NCBI GenBank assembly: GCA_015143295.1
Contig: CM026566.1
Span: 4,823,072-4,887,071, forward strand
Source of the DNA: Tetracentron sinense
Taxonomy: Eukaryota; Streptophyta; Magnoliopsida; Trochodendrales; Trochodendraceae
DNA length: 64,000 bases
Reading direction: 5' to 3'
Shown: positions 30,085 to 41,408 of the stretch, piece by piece
Layout of the letters: each line of letters opens with the position of its first letter
Numbering within the stretch: the stretch's first letter is position 1
The notes under the pieces: generated by a model
Told to the model about the DNA's origin: nothing
What the model saw: only the letters and a program-made list of their open reading frames with translations
Databases searched by the model: none
Position numbers and translations under genes: made by a program

Positions 30085-32171
30085 TGTCACGACCCAAAAT
30101 ACCCCTTAGGAGTTAGGGATACTTTATCTCATGACCACCGTATCATACCCTCCTGTATGATACATAAGGCATACATACCATCCTATCAGAGTACACAAGT
30201 TATAAATAGTGGAAGCAATTTAATAACACTCTTATCAATAGGTTCAAGTCTGAACCAATAAAACACATATCCAAAATGTGAAGCATGGAGTGGACAAGTC
30301 CTACTCTCAATACTATCAAAGTATAGTGTACTCTCTCTTTCGATCTCTCAATAGAAATCGAAGTCTGGCCGCCTATCCAGTGATCCATCATCCTGGTAAT
30401 GGTCCATAGAGGGCTCTGGATCATAGTATTCTTCTTCTATCCAAGGTTCCGTACCACAGACATCAAATGGATCGTGTGCACCTGCCGAAGTCAATAGTCG
30501 GCTGAGCATGAAATCCTCAGTGTTTACAAACTACTAAAGCTAGTAAGCTATAACAGAAATTTGTAACATGCTTTTCAAGTCAAGTAAAGCGAGCAATTAA
30601 AACCAAGTCGACTAAACCAACATACTTCGAAATTGTAGAGCAGAAACCACAATACTTTTCAAAACATACAATGTGCAAGTTTTTCAAAACATATTTCTAA
30701 CAAGGCTTTACAAGCATGACTTAGAGACATTCCTTACAAGCAAAGTGTTTCCCTTCTCGGAACACCTTAGAGATGAGTTCATACTTTACAAGCTTTCAAA
30801 GTGATTCCCTTCTCGGAACATCTTAGAGACGAGTTCATACTTTACAAGATTTCAAAGTGATTCCCTTCTCGGTACGCCTTAGAGATGAGTTTATTTCTTT
30901 CATTGAGCAAGCTTTGAGACTTTGAGCCAATCACAATACGTTGAGCACAATACTTAAAATCAAAACCAAAACATCGAGCAAAACCTCTTTCCGAAACAAA
31001 GTCCGATTAAAACCCTTTTCAAAACCCGAATTAATCTTTGAGGCACAAACCCTTTTTCTTCCATCCTTTTGATTGAACAAAACCCAATATACAAGTGCAA
31101 GTGATCATTTGTGTACAAGATTCAAACAAGAGTTTCAAGTATAAATTATGTAAATCATAGTTTACCAAGAACGAATCCAAGACCATAATTCCCTAAAGAA
31201 ATCCTTCCAAAACTTAGAGTTTAGAATAAAATATAACTACACTAAGTTTAGTAGAGTATATCTACCTTTCTTAGATCAAAACTTTGATCTAAGTTAGTTG
31301 AGAAAGGTTGAGAAGCAAGAAGGAGTCCTTCTTTGTCCAGAAATCAACTCAACACCACAACTCCAAGCTTTCCTTCCTTCTTCTCCTTCTTCTCCTTTTT
31401 CTCCCTAACTTTCCCTCAAAAACTTCTTCTTTAGGGTTCTTTTAACCTTAGACCACGAAATTGGTCTTTATATAGACCAAAGGGAGTAGCCAAAGACTCC
31501 CATGCCCTTAAAAGATCTCCGGAGGTTGGCTAAGGGCAAAATAGCCCAGACCGGTCGACCGGTAGGGAGGTTCGGTTGACCGGTCAAAAGACCCCTCTCT
31601 ATCTAAATAACCAAGACAATATTTCGAGCATTCGGTCGACCGGTAATGAGGTTCAGTCGACCTGTGGCTATTCGGTCGACTAGTAGCAAAATCAGTCGAT
31701 CGGTTTTGCCTGTTTTCTTCCCATGTTCTTCTGTTTTTTTAGCTTGTGCTTTGTTGTTTTCCCTTCTTCTACTTACTCCTATACTTATTGTAATTTAAAA
31801 CATTTAAGTTAATGTCTTTAACCTTTCATTTCATTAACTTTAAGTTTTAAATTAAAATAAGGAAGTACCCCCATATTTGAATCTAATAAAAATACTTAGA
31901 AAATCAATTCCTCATAATTCAAAATCTGATTTTCCAGTTCTAGGCAAAACCTGATAAATCTGGTTTGTTGTAAATTTTTCCATTGTTCGAAAAATCAATC
32001 TAATCATATGAATAAAATCCCATAAAATCAACTAAGCTTAGTTAACCTATAAACAACTATTACCAGGACTTTCTATCTTTAAATTCACAAAATTCCATTA
32101 CATGGTCACTATTCATAGCACTATTCACAGCACTATTCATAGGCTATGAAAGTGAGATCCGGGATTCTACA
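30085..32171 (-). repeat. Element B 5' LTR (right copy, 2.1 kb)
   Basis: It begins TGTCACGACCC and ends GGGATTCTACA. It contains three 56-bp units (30740-30895), a TATA box near 31466 and a GTCGAC palindrome array (31548-31703). Relative to the left copy it also holds an insertion of about 120 bp (31710-31830) just past the array. Confidence 0.92.
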
Positions 32172-33152
32172 GTAGTAGCTTCCCAGTGGTGTGCTCTCTC
32201 ATTAGACTCAAGACCCAGTTGTGATTATATATATAATTTATTATCTTTCGGGCATGTTCGACCACCCCCTGCACCAACTATCTCTGTCCACTCTCTTTCA
32301 ACATCAAATCAATGCACTGAGCCACACACGGTGGCCAGTAAAGGTGCTTCCTCTTTGTCATTAATAGTTCACTGGCCTTTTTGAATGATGACTGGTTGTC
32401 TGTGACAATCTGCACTACATACTCCTCTCCAATCTCCTTTATGACATCATCGATTAACTGATGGAGATAGACATGATCTTTGATGAAGCTATATGCATCG
32501 ACAGATATGTGGAATATTGTCTTTCCATCATAATAAACAAGGAAATTAATCAATGATAACCTTGTCGGCCCGGTCCGCACATGATAGTGACCTCGTAGGT
32601 CTCCCAATTCTCCTTAAATTGCTTGAGGTGCGTGCGAATCTTGGCAATCTCCTCATCAAATAATGGACCAGTGATCTCATAGGGGTTGGGTCCCTTTATG
32701 CCTGGCACTCCTTTCTGGATCACATCTATCATGGTCGATAGTACGGAGATGTCGCGACATTTGCTGGGATGTGATTAAAAATGAATAATTTTCCAACCGC
32801 TCTCTTCACTTTCTTTGCTATACTCCCTCCAGACCACGTTTCTTTAAGCTTCTTTTGAGGTGCCCCATTTTCCCTGTACATGTGAGGGTCTATATCCTCA
32901 ATGCTCAGACCTGTACCCTTCCTGGACTTCGATTTCAATAATGTCAGAACATACCGATCAAATGTCTCGCGTATGCTGTGACCTCTGTATCCCAACTCTC
33001 CTCCCCATGCTTGAACCCCCGACCTCACGCTGTGAACCACCAAAACCATGCCTAGAACCTTGGAATCTCTGCATGTCCTCTTTATCCCTTGCCTCCTGCC
33101 TAGAACCTCTCATGGCTGTCTCTAACTGCTTCCTCTCGAGTTGAGTCATACC
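32172..33152 (-). pseudogene. hAT transposase, DUF659 domain (piece 2 of 5)
   Basis: From 33152 the frame gives TQLERKQLETAMRGSRQEAR and a basic Gly-rich linker. The plant hAT block FIFNHIPANVATSPYY follows near 32780, then the DUF659 domain with NWETYEVTIM, LSLINFLVYYDGKTIFHISVD, VQIVTDNQSSFKKA and YWPPCVAQCIDLMLK (about 32620-32290). The usual CDGW motif is lost in a small deletion and frameshift at 32560-32585. DUF659 forms the RNase H-like catalytic core, so this lesion alone would inactivate the enzyme. Confidence 0.9.
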
Positions 33153-33229
33153 TGTAAGCACCCAATTTTTACACCCAGCTTAACCATGGTTATCACTGGC
33201 CAAACCCTAGTAGCCCTAGGTAGATGATA

Positions 33230-33540
33230 ATCCAAGCCCTAGTAGCCTTAGGTAGACCATAATCTAAACCCTAAACCCTAGCCTAGCCCTCGGAAAACCC
33301 TAAACCTTAGCCTAGCCCTAGGTAGACCCTAAACTCTAGTCTAACCCTAGGCTAACCCTAGCTAAACCCTAGAACTATCCCTAGGTAGACCCTAGACCTA
33401 ACCCTAGGCCTAACCCTAGCTTAGCCCTAGTCTAAACCTAGGCTAAAACCCCATGGGCTCAAGGCCCATTTCAAATAAAACCCCTAAGCCCTAGTCTAAC
33501 CCTAGGCTAACCCAGACCTAGCCCTAGTCTAAGCCCTAGG
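33230..33540. repeat. degenerate telomere-like CCCTAG/CCCTAA block in the element E LTR
   Basis: Dense repetition of ACCCTAG, CCCTAGG and CTAAACCCTAAACCCTAG-type words, close to the plant telomere unit CCCTAAA but irregular in period. The 3' LTR carries the same block (about 52400-52710), so it belongs to the element and is not an interstitial telomere. Confidence 0.8.
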
Positions 33541-34787
33541 CCAAGCACCACGGGCTCAAGGCCCATTTTAAGTCCACAACCCCAAAAAGTAAAATTAAAA
33601 CCTTGTTTGGGCCCAAGCATGGGCCCACTAAGCCCAATCCAAGTGGGACTTACACTACCCCTTTCAAAATTCAAATTTTTTTAGGGTAAAATACATTTTG
33701 CTTTCCCCACATGTGTGGTGGTTTAGTCCAAAAAGGGGAACAAAACAAAAGTTTAAAATTCAAAAAAAATATATAGCAAAAAAAATAATGACAAAAAATA
33801 ACAAAAATAAATAAAAAATAAGGGGTTTAATTTTTGGGCAGCAACCCCATGTGGCAAGGCCCACATGTGGGTTGGGCCCAAATTTCCAAACCAAACAACA
33901 AAACAAAAAAATAAAAATAAATAAAAAATTAAAAAAATTAAAAGAACAAAAAAGAAAAAAAAAGAAGAGGGATTAAATATTGGGCGCCAACCCCATGTGG
34001 CAAGGCCCACATGTGGGTTGGGCCCAAATTTCCAAACCAAACAACAAGACAAAATTAATAATAATAATAAAATTTTAACAAGGGACATTATTCATCGTCC
34101 CTGTCTTGAAACTTGCGGGTACAGCCCCTGATCCCTGCCACCTACCCCGCCTGCCTCCTAGCCTGGTCCCCTGCCTCCCTACTCCTGCACCCACCATTGA
34201 TCACCCAATCAATCCTCTCTTCCTCACCCTTATCCATCCATCTTCCTCCCCTTTAAAATCCCAATAGCAGTCACGGTTTGGAGGGGGGACCGAACCAAAA
34301 TTTTTTACGGACTTTCTTTCCCTTCTTGCCCACTCTCACCTTCCTTAAGGTATTAGACACCACACCCAAACTCCCTTAGGTCCACCAAAACCTCATACCA
34401 CCACCACCCAAAGCCATTGTTCAACGAGGGTGTTTTTCAAAATAAAATTTTTACAGTCACCCCCATTCGGCCAGCCTTAATGTAATCCCCTTTAGTCTTC
34501 AACCTTGGCTCTAAGAACACCCTTAGACTCCCTAAAAGTTCTTCAAACCTCACATCACCACCTATAGTCATCACCCATCTCTATTGTACAAAATAAGAAA
34601 ACCAGTTTTTTTTTTTTTTACAGTAGCCCAGCATCCAACCTGTTCCCCACCTTCCCTAAGCTCTTGAATCTCATCCATCTAGGTCTTATACCACATTCTA
34701 ACCCCCGTGTAGCCTCCACCAGCTCACCTTAGGCAACCACCACCGCTGCATTCCGTCGAGACTCCACCACGAGCATAAGGCACAGGG

Positions 34788-34795
34788 TATATAAA
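34788..34795 (+). promoter_or_regulatory. Element E TATA box
   Basis: TATATAAA in a C-rich context, repeated at 53948-53955 in the 3' LTR. It is the best core promoter in the LTR and sets the plus orientation, in agreement with the primer site. Confidence 0.65.
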
Positions 34796-35139
34796 TCACC
34801 TCCCCATTTTTTATTTATTGTTATTCATATTATAAGGGACCTCTGGTCCCATTCCAAGGGTCCCATTTTCTCTGTGTTTTTTAATCTCAGTAGTTTGATA
34901 TGCCAAGGACAGGGACCCTCCTTTTCATCTTCTTCATAGATGGGGGGGGGGATTCCCTTGAGGTAGTGGCCACGGGCACACTTCCCACCACCGTATGCCA
35001 CCATGTTCGACATCTTCTTCAGGTTCTGGGGTCCTCAATCCATGAGGAACCCCCTGATCCTCCCTGGTTTTCATCCAAACAGTAAGTAAATTCAATTTTT
35101 TTAAAAAAAATTCTGGAGAAAATAGTTTCGGCCAGCCAC

Positions 35140-36130
35140 CTTTAACCCCGGTTTAACCCAAGTTAGACCCGGCCTTGGTCAAAACCGAGGCTATGGTTAG
35201 ACTCCCCACATACCCGGCTACCCCCTGTGAAATTTCAGCTGTTAATTCCACTTTAACCACGGTTAAATCGACCCCAAAGTGGGGTCTAGAGTGTGCTAAA
35301 TTGCCCAGGTAACTAACTTTGGGCATCTGTGGGGCCCACATACAGCCTCCTCTTCGGCCCCAAAAGGACCCAAATTATTTCCTTTATAGCAGGCTTCGTA
35401 GCCATGGTCTCGGATCCCCCGAGGGTTGAGTCAATCAGCGGAAAAATTGCCGCAAAGTTTACAAAAAATCTGTTTGGTTCCCATTTAACAAATCTATCAT
35501 TTTATGTGAAGTGCAACGAGGTGACTTTGGGCCTCTGTGGGGCCCACACCCAACCACCTCTTGGGCCCTACAAAGGCTCAAAACGTTCACTGGACTTCAG
35601 GTATCCACTGGTAGTCTCGATTTTCCATGGTTCCCTCGTTAACCATGGTTAAACCCACTTTAACTGTGGTTCAAAATGAAATAATTTTTTGGATTTGTTT
35701 GCATTTACTGGAGTTTGTAAGGGCCCAAACCGAGTAGGAGGCCAATCTAAGCCCTGCTATAGACCCTGGGCCCATCTTTGCCTCAGCCAAACCCTTAACC
35801 ATGGTTAAACCCACCCGTGGTGAACTCTTAACTATGGTTAAGTAGCCCATTAACTCAAAATTTTTTGAAAAAATGCTCAAAAATTCTAAAATAATCTAAG
35901 AAGCCCAAAAATGGTCTCACTTGGCCATTTAACCCTGGTTAAGACCCTCAACCATGGTGACCTCCCCCCTTAACCGCGGTTAAGAATTCTTAACCGTTGG
36001 AAAAAATCTGGAAAAATCCAAAAAATCAGAAAAATTTAAAAAGACCAAAAATAATGACTTTGGACTTGTTAACCATGGTTAATCATATTTTTAACCACGG
36101 TTAACAACCCTAACCCTTGGTTAAAACACC
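35140..36130 (+). repeat. Element E array of TTAACC..GGTTAA palindromes, downstream of the TATA box
   Basis: At least twelve palindromes or near-palindromes, mostly TTAACCATGGTTAA with centre variants (ACGG, GCGG, CTGG, TGTGG), for example near 35640, 35800, 35980, 36070 and 36095. They lie 350-1300 bp after the TATA box, so they should be in the transcribed R-U5 region and could fold as hairpins in RNA. The 3' LTR keeps only part of the array because of its deletion. Confidence 0.75.
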
Positions 36131-36780
36131 CTTGGGTTTACCGGGTCTCACCCCTTGGCATACCGGGCTAAACCAGCCTACCCGGCTTCCCTCATGGCCT
36201 ACCAGGCCCAACACTAGTATACCAGACTTACCCCAGGCCTACCAGGTCAAACCAGCCTACCGGGCTTCAGCCTAGGCCTACCGGACTTACCTGGCCTACC
36301 GGGCCCAATACCAAGCACTTGACTAACCCGGTCAACCACCCCTAGCCTCCCGGCTAGACCCTAAGCCACCCTTGGTGCACACACACACACCCCTAACCTT
36401 TGCATGGGCTCATGTGTCAGAACTACGCTCGGTTTGATCTCACCCCTATGTGAGTACGTAAGCAGCCCAACTCGAGTCCAACCCTAGTCTAGGATTTTCT
36501 CTTTCTTAGATTAGCATTATCTTAAATACTTAAGGCATTTGATTAAAACTGAGATTAATTTGGCTTAACCCTAGCAAGTAGGGAACCACTGAAAAGTGGA
36601 AGTGCCGGGGTGCCTAACCCCTTCCCCGGACTTAACCGAACCTCTTACGCTGATCTAGGATTACAGACCAAGACCTTATCCAAATCCCTGAGACTTATCC
36701 CTTTTGAATGAATAGGTGGCGACTCTATACTCACCCGTGATAACAAACTAGGGTTTCCCCAAAACCCGCGCTCACAGCTC

Positions 36781-36798
36781 TGGCGACTATGCTGGGGA
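36781..36798 (+). promoter_or_regulatory. Element E primer binding site
   Basis: TGGCGACTATGCTGGGGA lies four bases after the 5' LTR end. This type of primer site is known from Tat/Ogre elements and is thought to use a tRNA-Arg. I cannot verify the tRNA here. Confidence 0.75.
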
Positions 36799-37638
36799 GA
36801 GTTTCAAGGTTTAACCCGGAACCTAGGTTTAAGCCAAATAAACCTCAAATTAATCAAATGCCTTAATATTTAACCTAATACTAATCATTTTATATTTTTT
36901 TGGTGATTTGTGTACTGTGAATAGCATAGTAGTGTATTTAACCCAATACCCGTTAGATAGGCTTATTACGCTCATGGTTGCTGGATGACTATCCTCAATG
37001 ACAGGGGCTTAACAGTTTTGGAGGTTCTTGGATTTTTGCCTGTTGGGTGACTATCCTCAGGAAACAGTTCTGAACGCTCTCTCTTACACCAATCGTTAAT
37101 TTTAGGGAGTCGCATATAAGGTGTTAAGTGATCCCTTTATCCTTAGGAACACACTCTTGCATACCCCAACATGCATACATGTAGCCTAGGCCAAAGTATA
37201 GCCTACAAGCAGCCAAACCTAGAAGGATACTCAAAACCCTAACCTGCTTGCACCCTATACCCGTCCCCGATCAGGGTTGACTACTCGGACACATCCTTCC
37301 CTGATAAGCACCCACCCAGGGGTATGTGATGAGCCAAACTTGTGTTTATAATAAAAACACATCCTACCTCACATCCTGACATAGCACATGGGATCCAAAT
37401 CCTCGACATAGAGGTCTTCACTTAGACCTATCCATTGCCTTGACCTGATAGGCCCCCGGTTCCCAACAACCCTGGTAAAGAATACCGGATCTCTATCCGC
37501 CTGCCCTATCGGAGCACATGTGCCTTGTCATACCCGATAAAAATTCAAAAAAAATACAATCATCATTTGCATCATCTTTGCATCATTCATTTGCATACAT
37601 AATACACTTACACAGAGTCTGTACATTTGTCCAGGTAG
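36799..37638 (+). other. Element E untranslated leader
   Basis: No coding frame. A partial repeat (TGGATGACTATCCTCA and TGGGTGACTATCCTCA, near 36985 and 37045) is present. It is presumably the RNA leader of the element. Confidence 0.5.
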
Positions 37639-39206
37639 ATGGCAGGTCTGTCAGGGATTGTTCCGTCAAATAGCCAGCCTCCTCGGCCCGTACATCTGAC
37701 TTCTCAGGGGGCATGTGACAAGACCCTCCTTGATACAATTGAGGCCCTGACTCGGAATCAGCGTTTTACTTGGGCCCAGTACTTCAGACTAGGAAACACC
37801 CTAGACCTGTCCATGGTTAAGCCAGACTGGTGCCTCATAAATGCAGCCATCCAGTGTTGGAGCCCAACTTACATGTTATTTCATTTTGATAAGAATGAGC
37901 TATGTCCAGCACTAGAGGAGATACAGTGCATTCTCGGCTTAAACATGGAAGGCGATGCCTCCTTGCAGTACGATCCTAGCAGTACTTATAGCAGGGTGTC
38001 TATACAATTCCTTGAGAAATTGTACCAGTCCAGGTGGGATCATGACTCCCTAATAGCCGAACTGCCCGGTCTCAATGCCTTTACGCTGATCATTATATCG
38101 TAACTGGTGTTTCCGAAAAGCCGCGCCTTTGCCGACTCAATACTGACAAGGATCATCGAAGACATGCGGGAGTTAAAGACAGTCATCCTAGTCGTCCTTG
38201 CAGAGCTTCTCCAGGCTCTCAACCTAGCAACAGAGCACAGAAAGGGCGTCTTCCACGCCAGTGCACCACTTCTACATCTGTGACTCGTATCACACCTGCC
38301 TACTATCTTTCCGGTACCCGATGTACCCCGAGATGTATTCAGCCCGTCCAAGAAGATTTCTCAGAATCAGGGCTAGATAGTGACTACCGACGTCAAAATT
38401 CTCTATCAGCTTCTCCAAGACCTAACAGAGGAACAGATTACATGGGAATACGTGTGGCTAGTTCGCAGACAGCTACGACGCGTTGTCATAGCAGGAAGGC
38501 GATGCATGGTCCTGGTAGGTCTCACCGGTTCAGCAGCTTACGTACCACTCCGAGTCTTTTGACAGTTCGGATTCCCTCAGCATATCCCAGTGATAGACCG
38601 GCGGGGAAATGATTGGATCACTTTCACTTTAACTCTGATGGCCTCACACACCGATTCCAGTCAGATTGGTAAAAGCTTCAGGTGGGATCAATGGCCAGAT
38701 TTCGTGGTTATATCAGGACCACCTACAGATGCAGTATACCGACATTAGGTGAAAGAACCTGACATTCCATCCAGCATGCCCATGCCCAGGGAAATACCCA
38801 CACTAGTCTTAGCTCCATCTCGCGGAACCATACCCTTAATTGAAAAGGTAATTCTTGGGAGAGACATCTTCTTGGAGACACAGCTCCAAATCCAGATGAA
38901 AGAGAACGGCTACGGAAAGCTCAACAGGCATCCAGGTTACAGGAAGCAGAGCAGGACAACAAAATTCAAGTCATGTGGGAGCAGATCGAGCATCTCGTGC
39001 AGACACTCCAGTATTACCAGAAGAAGCGGAGAGACGACGCCAGAGAAATAGCCGTCATCAGGACCCAGCTGCACTTCTACCAAGAGCAGCTCTACTGTGC
39101 AAAGGCTAAGATGACCGCTCGGATCCAACAGTTTGGATCCCGGATGTTCAATGCTGCTGAAGCCACTAAGAACATGGAGGTTGAGGTCACATCCCCCCAA
39201 CAGTAA
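37639..39206 (+). pseudogene. Element E ORF1, DUF7745/plant-mobile-domain-like with coiled-coil end
   Basis: One frame runs from ATG 37639 to about 38950 with stops (TAA 38101, then near 38281, 38368, 38561 and 38746) and a shift to the frame ending at 39206. The first part has MLFHFDKNELCPALEEIQCILGL, typical of plant mobile-domain and DUF7745 proteins. Near 38450-38620 VLVGLTGSAAYVPLRVF and a following QFGFPQHIP match the second half of that fold. The last 100 residues are a charged coiled coil (LQYYQKKRRDDAREIAVIR). Tat/Ogre elements carry such an ORF before gag. Its role is unknown. Confidence 0.75.
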
Positions 39207-40027
39207 ATCATGGGCCTAGACGGTGTGCCCCGACCATTTGACTTCGCGATCCCTGATGGACCTGCCTAGGATCGAGTCTTTTTCTCTTTTTGAGTCGCTG
39301 TCCTGTACTCTCTTCCCATTCAAAATCCTTTCTAGCATCTTCTTCCTCGCATCATGAACATGCATGTTTAATTGGCAAATCACTCTATTCATAATGCTAC
39401 CATATCACTAGGCACAAATACTTACGCTATGCCCCTTAGGCATCACTACATCATCCATGCACCCTCATCATTGTCCATGCATTGCATTTGCACCAGTTAG
39501 GATCACTGCACATACACTGTACCTTAAACTTGCACTTGCACCACCGGTACACTACACTTGCAGCACCGACACACTACACTAGGCATTTACACATACACTA
39601 CCATCGCATCTGCATTACTAGGGCACAACACTTGTACCTATCCAGAAAATGTAGAACCCAGTCTATCATAGTCTCGGCATTGCTATCCAAGCTGCAGTCT
39701 ACATTAGCATCCCTAGATTCCAGTCTATCCTAGCCCAGGCATCACTCGTGCATCTGTAAAGCACAACCCACACATCATGTAGTTGACAACACTCTTAGAA
39801 GTGACCCAACTATGACAACCCATAGACCATGTCCATCCTTCACTCTCTCCCATCAGGAGTGCTGCTTAGGGGTCGAGTCTTTACTCTTTTTGAGTCTCAC
39901 CTCATTCATTGGGTTTTTACCTGTGCATGCTCATGTATTTTAGATTCACATACCTTACCTCCGGTATTAACTCGCTCTATCTTTCCAAATCCCATCTTAC
40001 TGAGGTGACAACTTAAGGACTCAAGCG
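39207..40027 (+). other. Element E spacer between ORF1 and gag remnant
   Basis: Non-coding. The phrase GGATCGAGTCTTTTTCTCTTTTTGAGTC (about 39266) recurs as GGTCGAGTCTTTACTCTTTTTGAGTC (about 39861), so the segment has an internal duplication about 595 bp apart. CAC/CTTGCA-rich low-complexity sequence lies at 39480-39620. Confidence 0.5.
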
Positions 40028-40528
40028 ATGGAATACGAAGAAGCATCGAGCAGCCAAGAAATCATCTTGACAACCCTTCTCCGCCAAGAGCAGGACATCA
40101 AGGAAATCAAATCTCTCCTCTATAATATGGCTACCGCTCTTGACAAGCTCTGGGTGGCACAAGGGAAAACCCAAATCCGCCCCCTACTTCTCAGGCAAAC
40201 ACTCCTAATCCAATGGCACAACCACAGAAACCTTCCTCTCATCCGCCCCACGCCTAAGAAAGAGTGGGCACCACCCAAGCATTTTACCCCTCTTCAACTC
40301 AACCAACTCTTATAAACTCTCGTTGAAAGGAAGCTGATCACACTCCATGGTCCTACCCCATTGCAACCCTTAGCCAAAAGGAACCACAATTATCAAGAGC
40401 ATGAACACTGTGCTTTTCATCAAGGCCCTGGGCACTCTACTGATCACTGCATCGCTTTGAAGCATGCAGTTGAAGACCTAATCGACGAGGGTAAACTTGA
40501 TTATGTGCTCGGTAGCTGGAGTTCCTGA
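40028..40528 (+). pseudogene. Element E gag remnant with CCHC-like knuckle
   Basis: The frame starts ATG 40028, carries one TAA at 40313-40315 and ends TGA 40526-40528. The C-terminal part has CAFHQGPGHSTDHCIALKHA, followed by VEDLIDEGKLDYVLG, the zinc-binding end of Tat-type gag. At 166 codons it is far shorter than a complete gag. The capsid region is missing, so this is an internal deletion derivative. Confidence 0.75.
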
Positions 40529-41299
40529 AAATCCTATCCCCTCGTCAGCCCATCATCAAGCCGCCTTCATGCCAACTAGATCAGGGTCTTCACCAACTCA
40601 CCTAAAGAAGGAGACCTGAAAGTGAGATGCTGAGTTCAGTTGATCAGAGCCAAGCCCAATCTAAGTCAATCTTAGTTAGGATTTCCTTTCTGTAAGAGCC
40701 GGCTACTGTGGCCCTTGTACAAGTCAGTCTAGAGTCTAACTCTTTTAATTCAATGAAATTACTCTCATTCTCAAGAGTTTCATCTCCCTTATCACGTTTG
40801 ACTAGCATGGCTGAATGCTAATTAAACTCATTTGCTTTAACAAGAGATCACTTAAACAGATAATCAAACCCATAATCCTCGGGGGCAGAATACGATGAAA
40901 AGCAAAATTCTCATCTAGAAACTTTGTCCTGTACAGAGCAGGTCAAGACCTCACCCTGCCAGGGGTAGGGGCAATCAAAAGCAAGGGGCAAGCCATCTCC
41001 GGTCATCCGACGTAATCTCCAATCAAAGCTCCCCTAAGACAATGCTTGGAACAGGGGGCAACTTGAAGTAGAGCTGACACCCAAAAAAGTGACTGACAAC
41101 TGCGGGAAAAGCTGCACAAATTTACTGGGGGCAAATGGCTCACCCGAGAAAGCAAGGGGCAATGTTGGATTGACCATCGGATCTCGAATCAATCAAATGG
41201 GAAAAATCAAAGTACAGTGCTTAAGGTCTTGTCTGGAAGTGCATGATAGCAAAGAAAGATTTTAGGTGCATGTTAGCATAAGTTTTGGTGGAAATTTAC
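40529..41299 (+). other. Element E internal non-coding region left of the LINE
   Basis: No domain is visible. Repeated GGGGGCAA/AAGGGGCAA words (40880-41165) resemble Tat-family untranslated sequence. No trace of protease, RT or integrase is present in the place where pol should begin. Confidence 0.5.
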
Positions 41300-41408
41300 T
41301 AGGGTTTATGGCTAACCCTAGGGTTGCCGGCGATGAGGGGGAGCTTCCTCCTCCTGGCCACCAGATTTTCCTCTATCTTTCATAGTAATAGTTGGAAAAG
41401 CTCCTCCT

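Larger units (their letters stand above)
15300..32171 (-). mobile_element. Element B: Ty3/gypsy chromovirus, Tekay-like, carrying a nested copia element
   Basis: The LTRs are 15300-24910 (interrupted by element C) and 30085-32171, with perfect duplications GTAGT at 15295-15299 and 32172-32176. An initiator-Met primer site lies at 30069-30080. Gene order on the minus strand is gag, protease, RT, RNase H, integrase, chromodomain, as in element A, and the proteins are clearly related but diverged. All genes are broken by many stops. Removing B rejoins hAT pieces 2 and 3 cleanly. Confidence 0.93.
33153..36776 (+). repeat. Element E 5' LTR (3.6 kb)
   Basis: It starts TGTAAGCACCC and ends CGCGCTCACA. 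It contains a telomere-like CCCTAG/CCCTAA block, an 80-bp segment repeated at about 33820 and 33966 with CCCACATGTGGG, a TATA box at 34788-34795 and a downstream cluster of TTAACC..GGTTAA palindromes. The 3' LTR lacks about 460 bp equivalent to 35825-36285. Confidence 0.9.

Noticed and set aside
33230..33540. interstitial telomere or chromosome end
   Set aside because: The same block is in both LTRs of element E and is irregular, so it is element sequence.
37639..38103. independent host gene of the plant mobile domain family
   Set aside because: It lies just after an LTR and primer site, continues with stops in the same frame, and precedes a gag remnant; it fits ORF1 of the Tat-like element.
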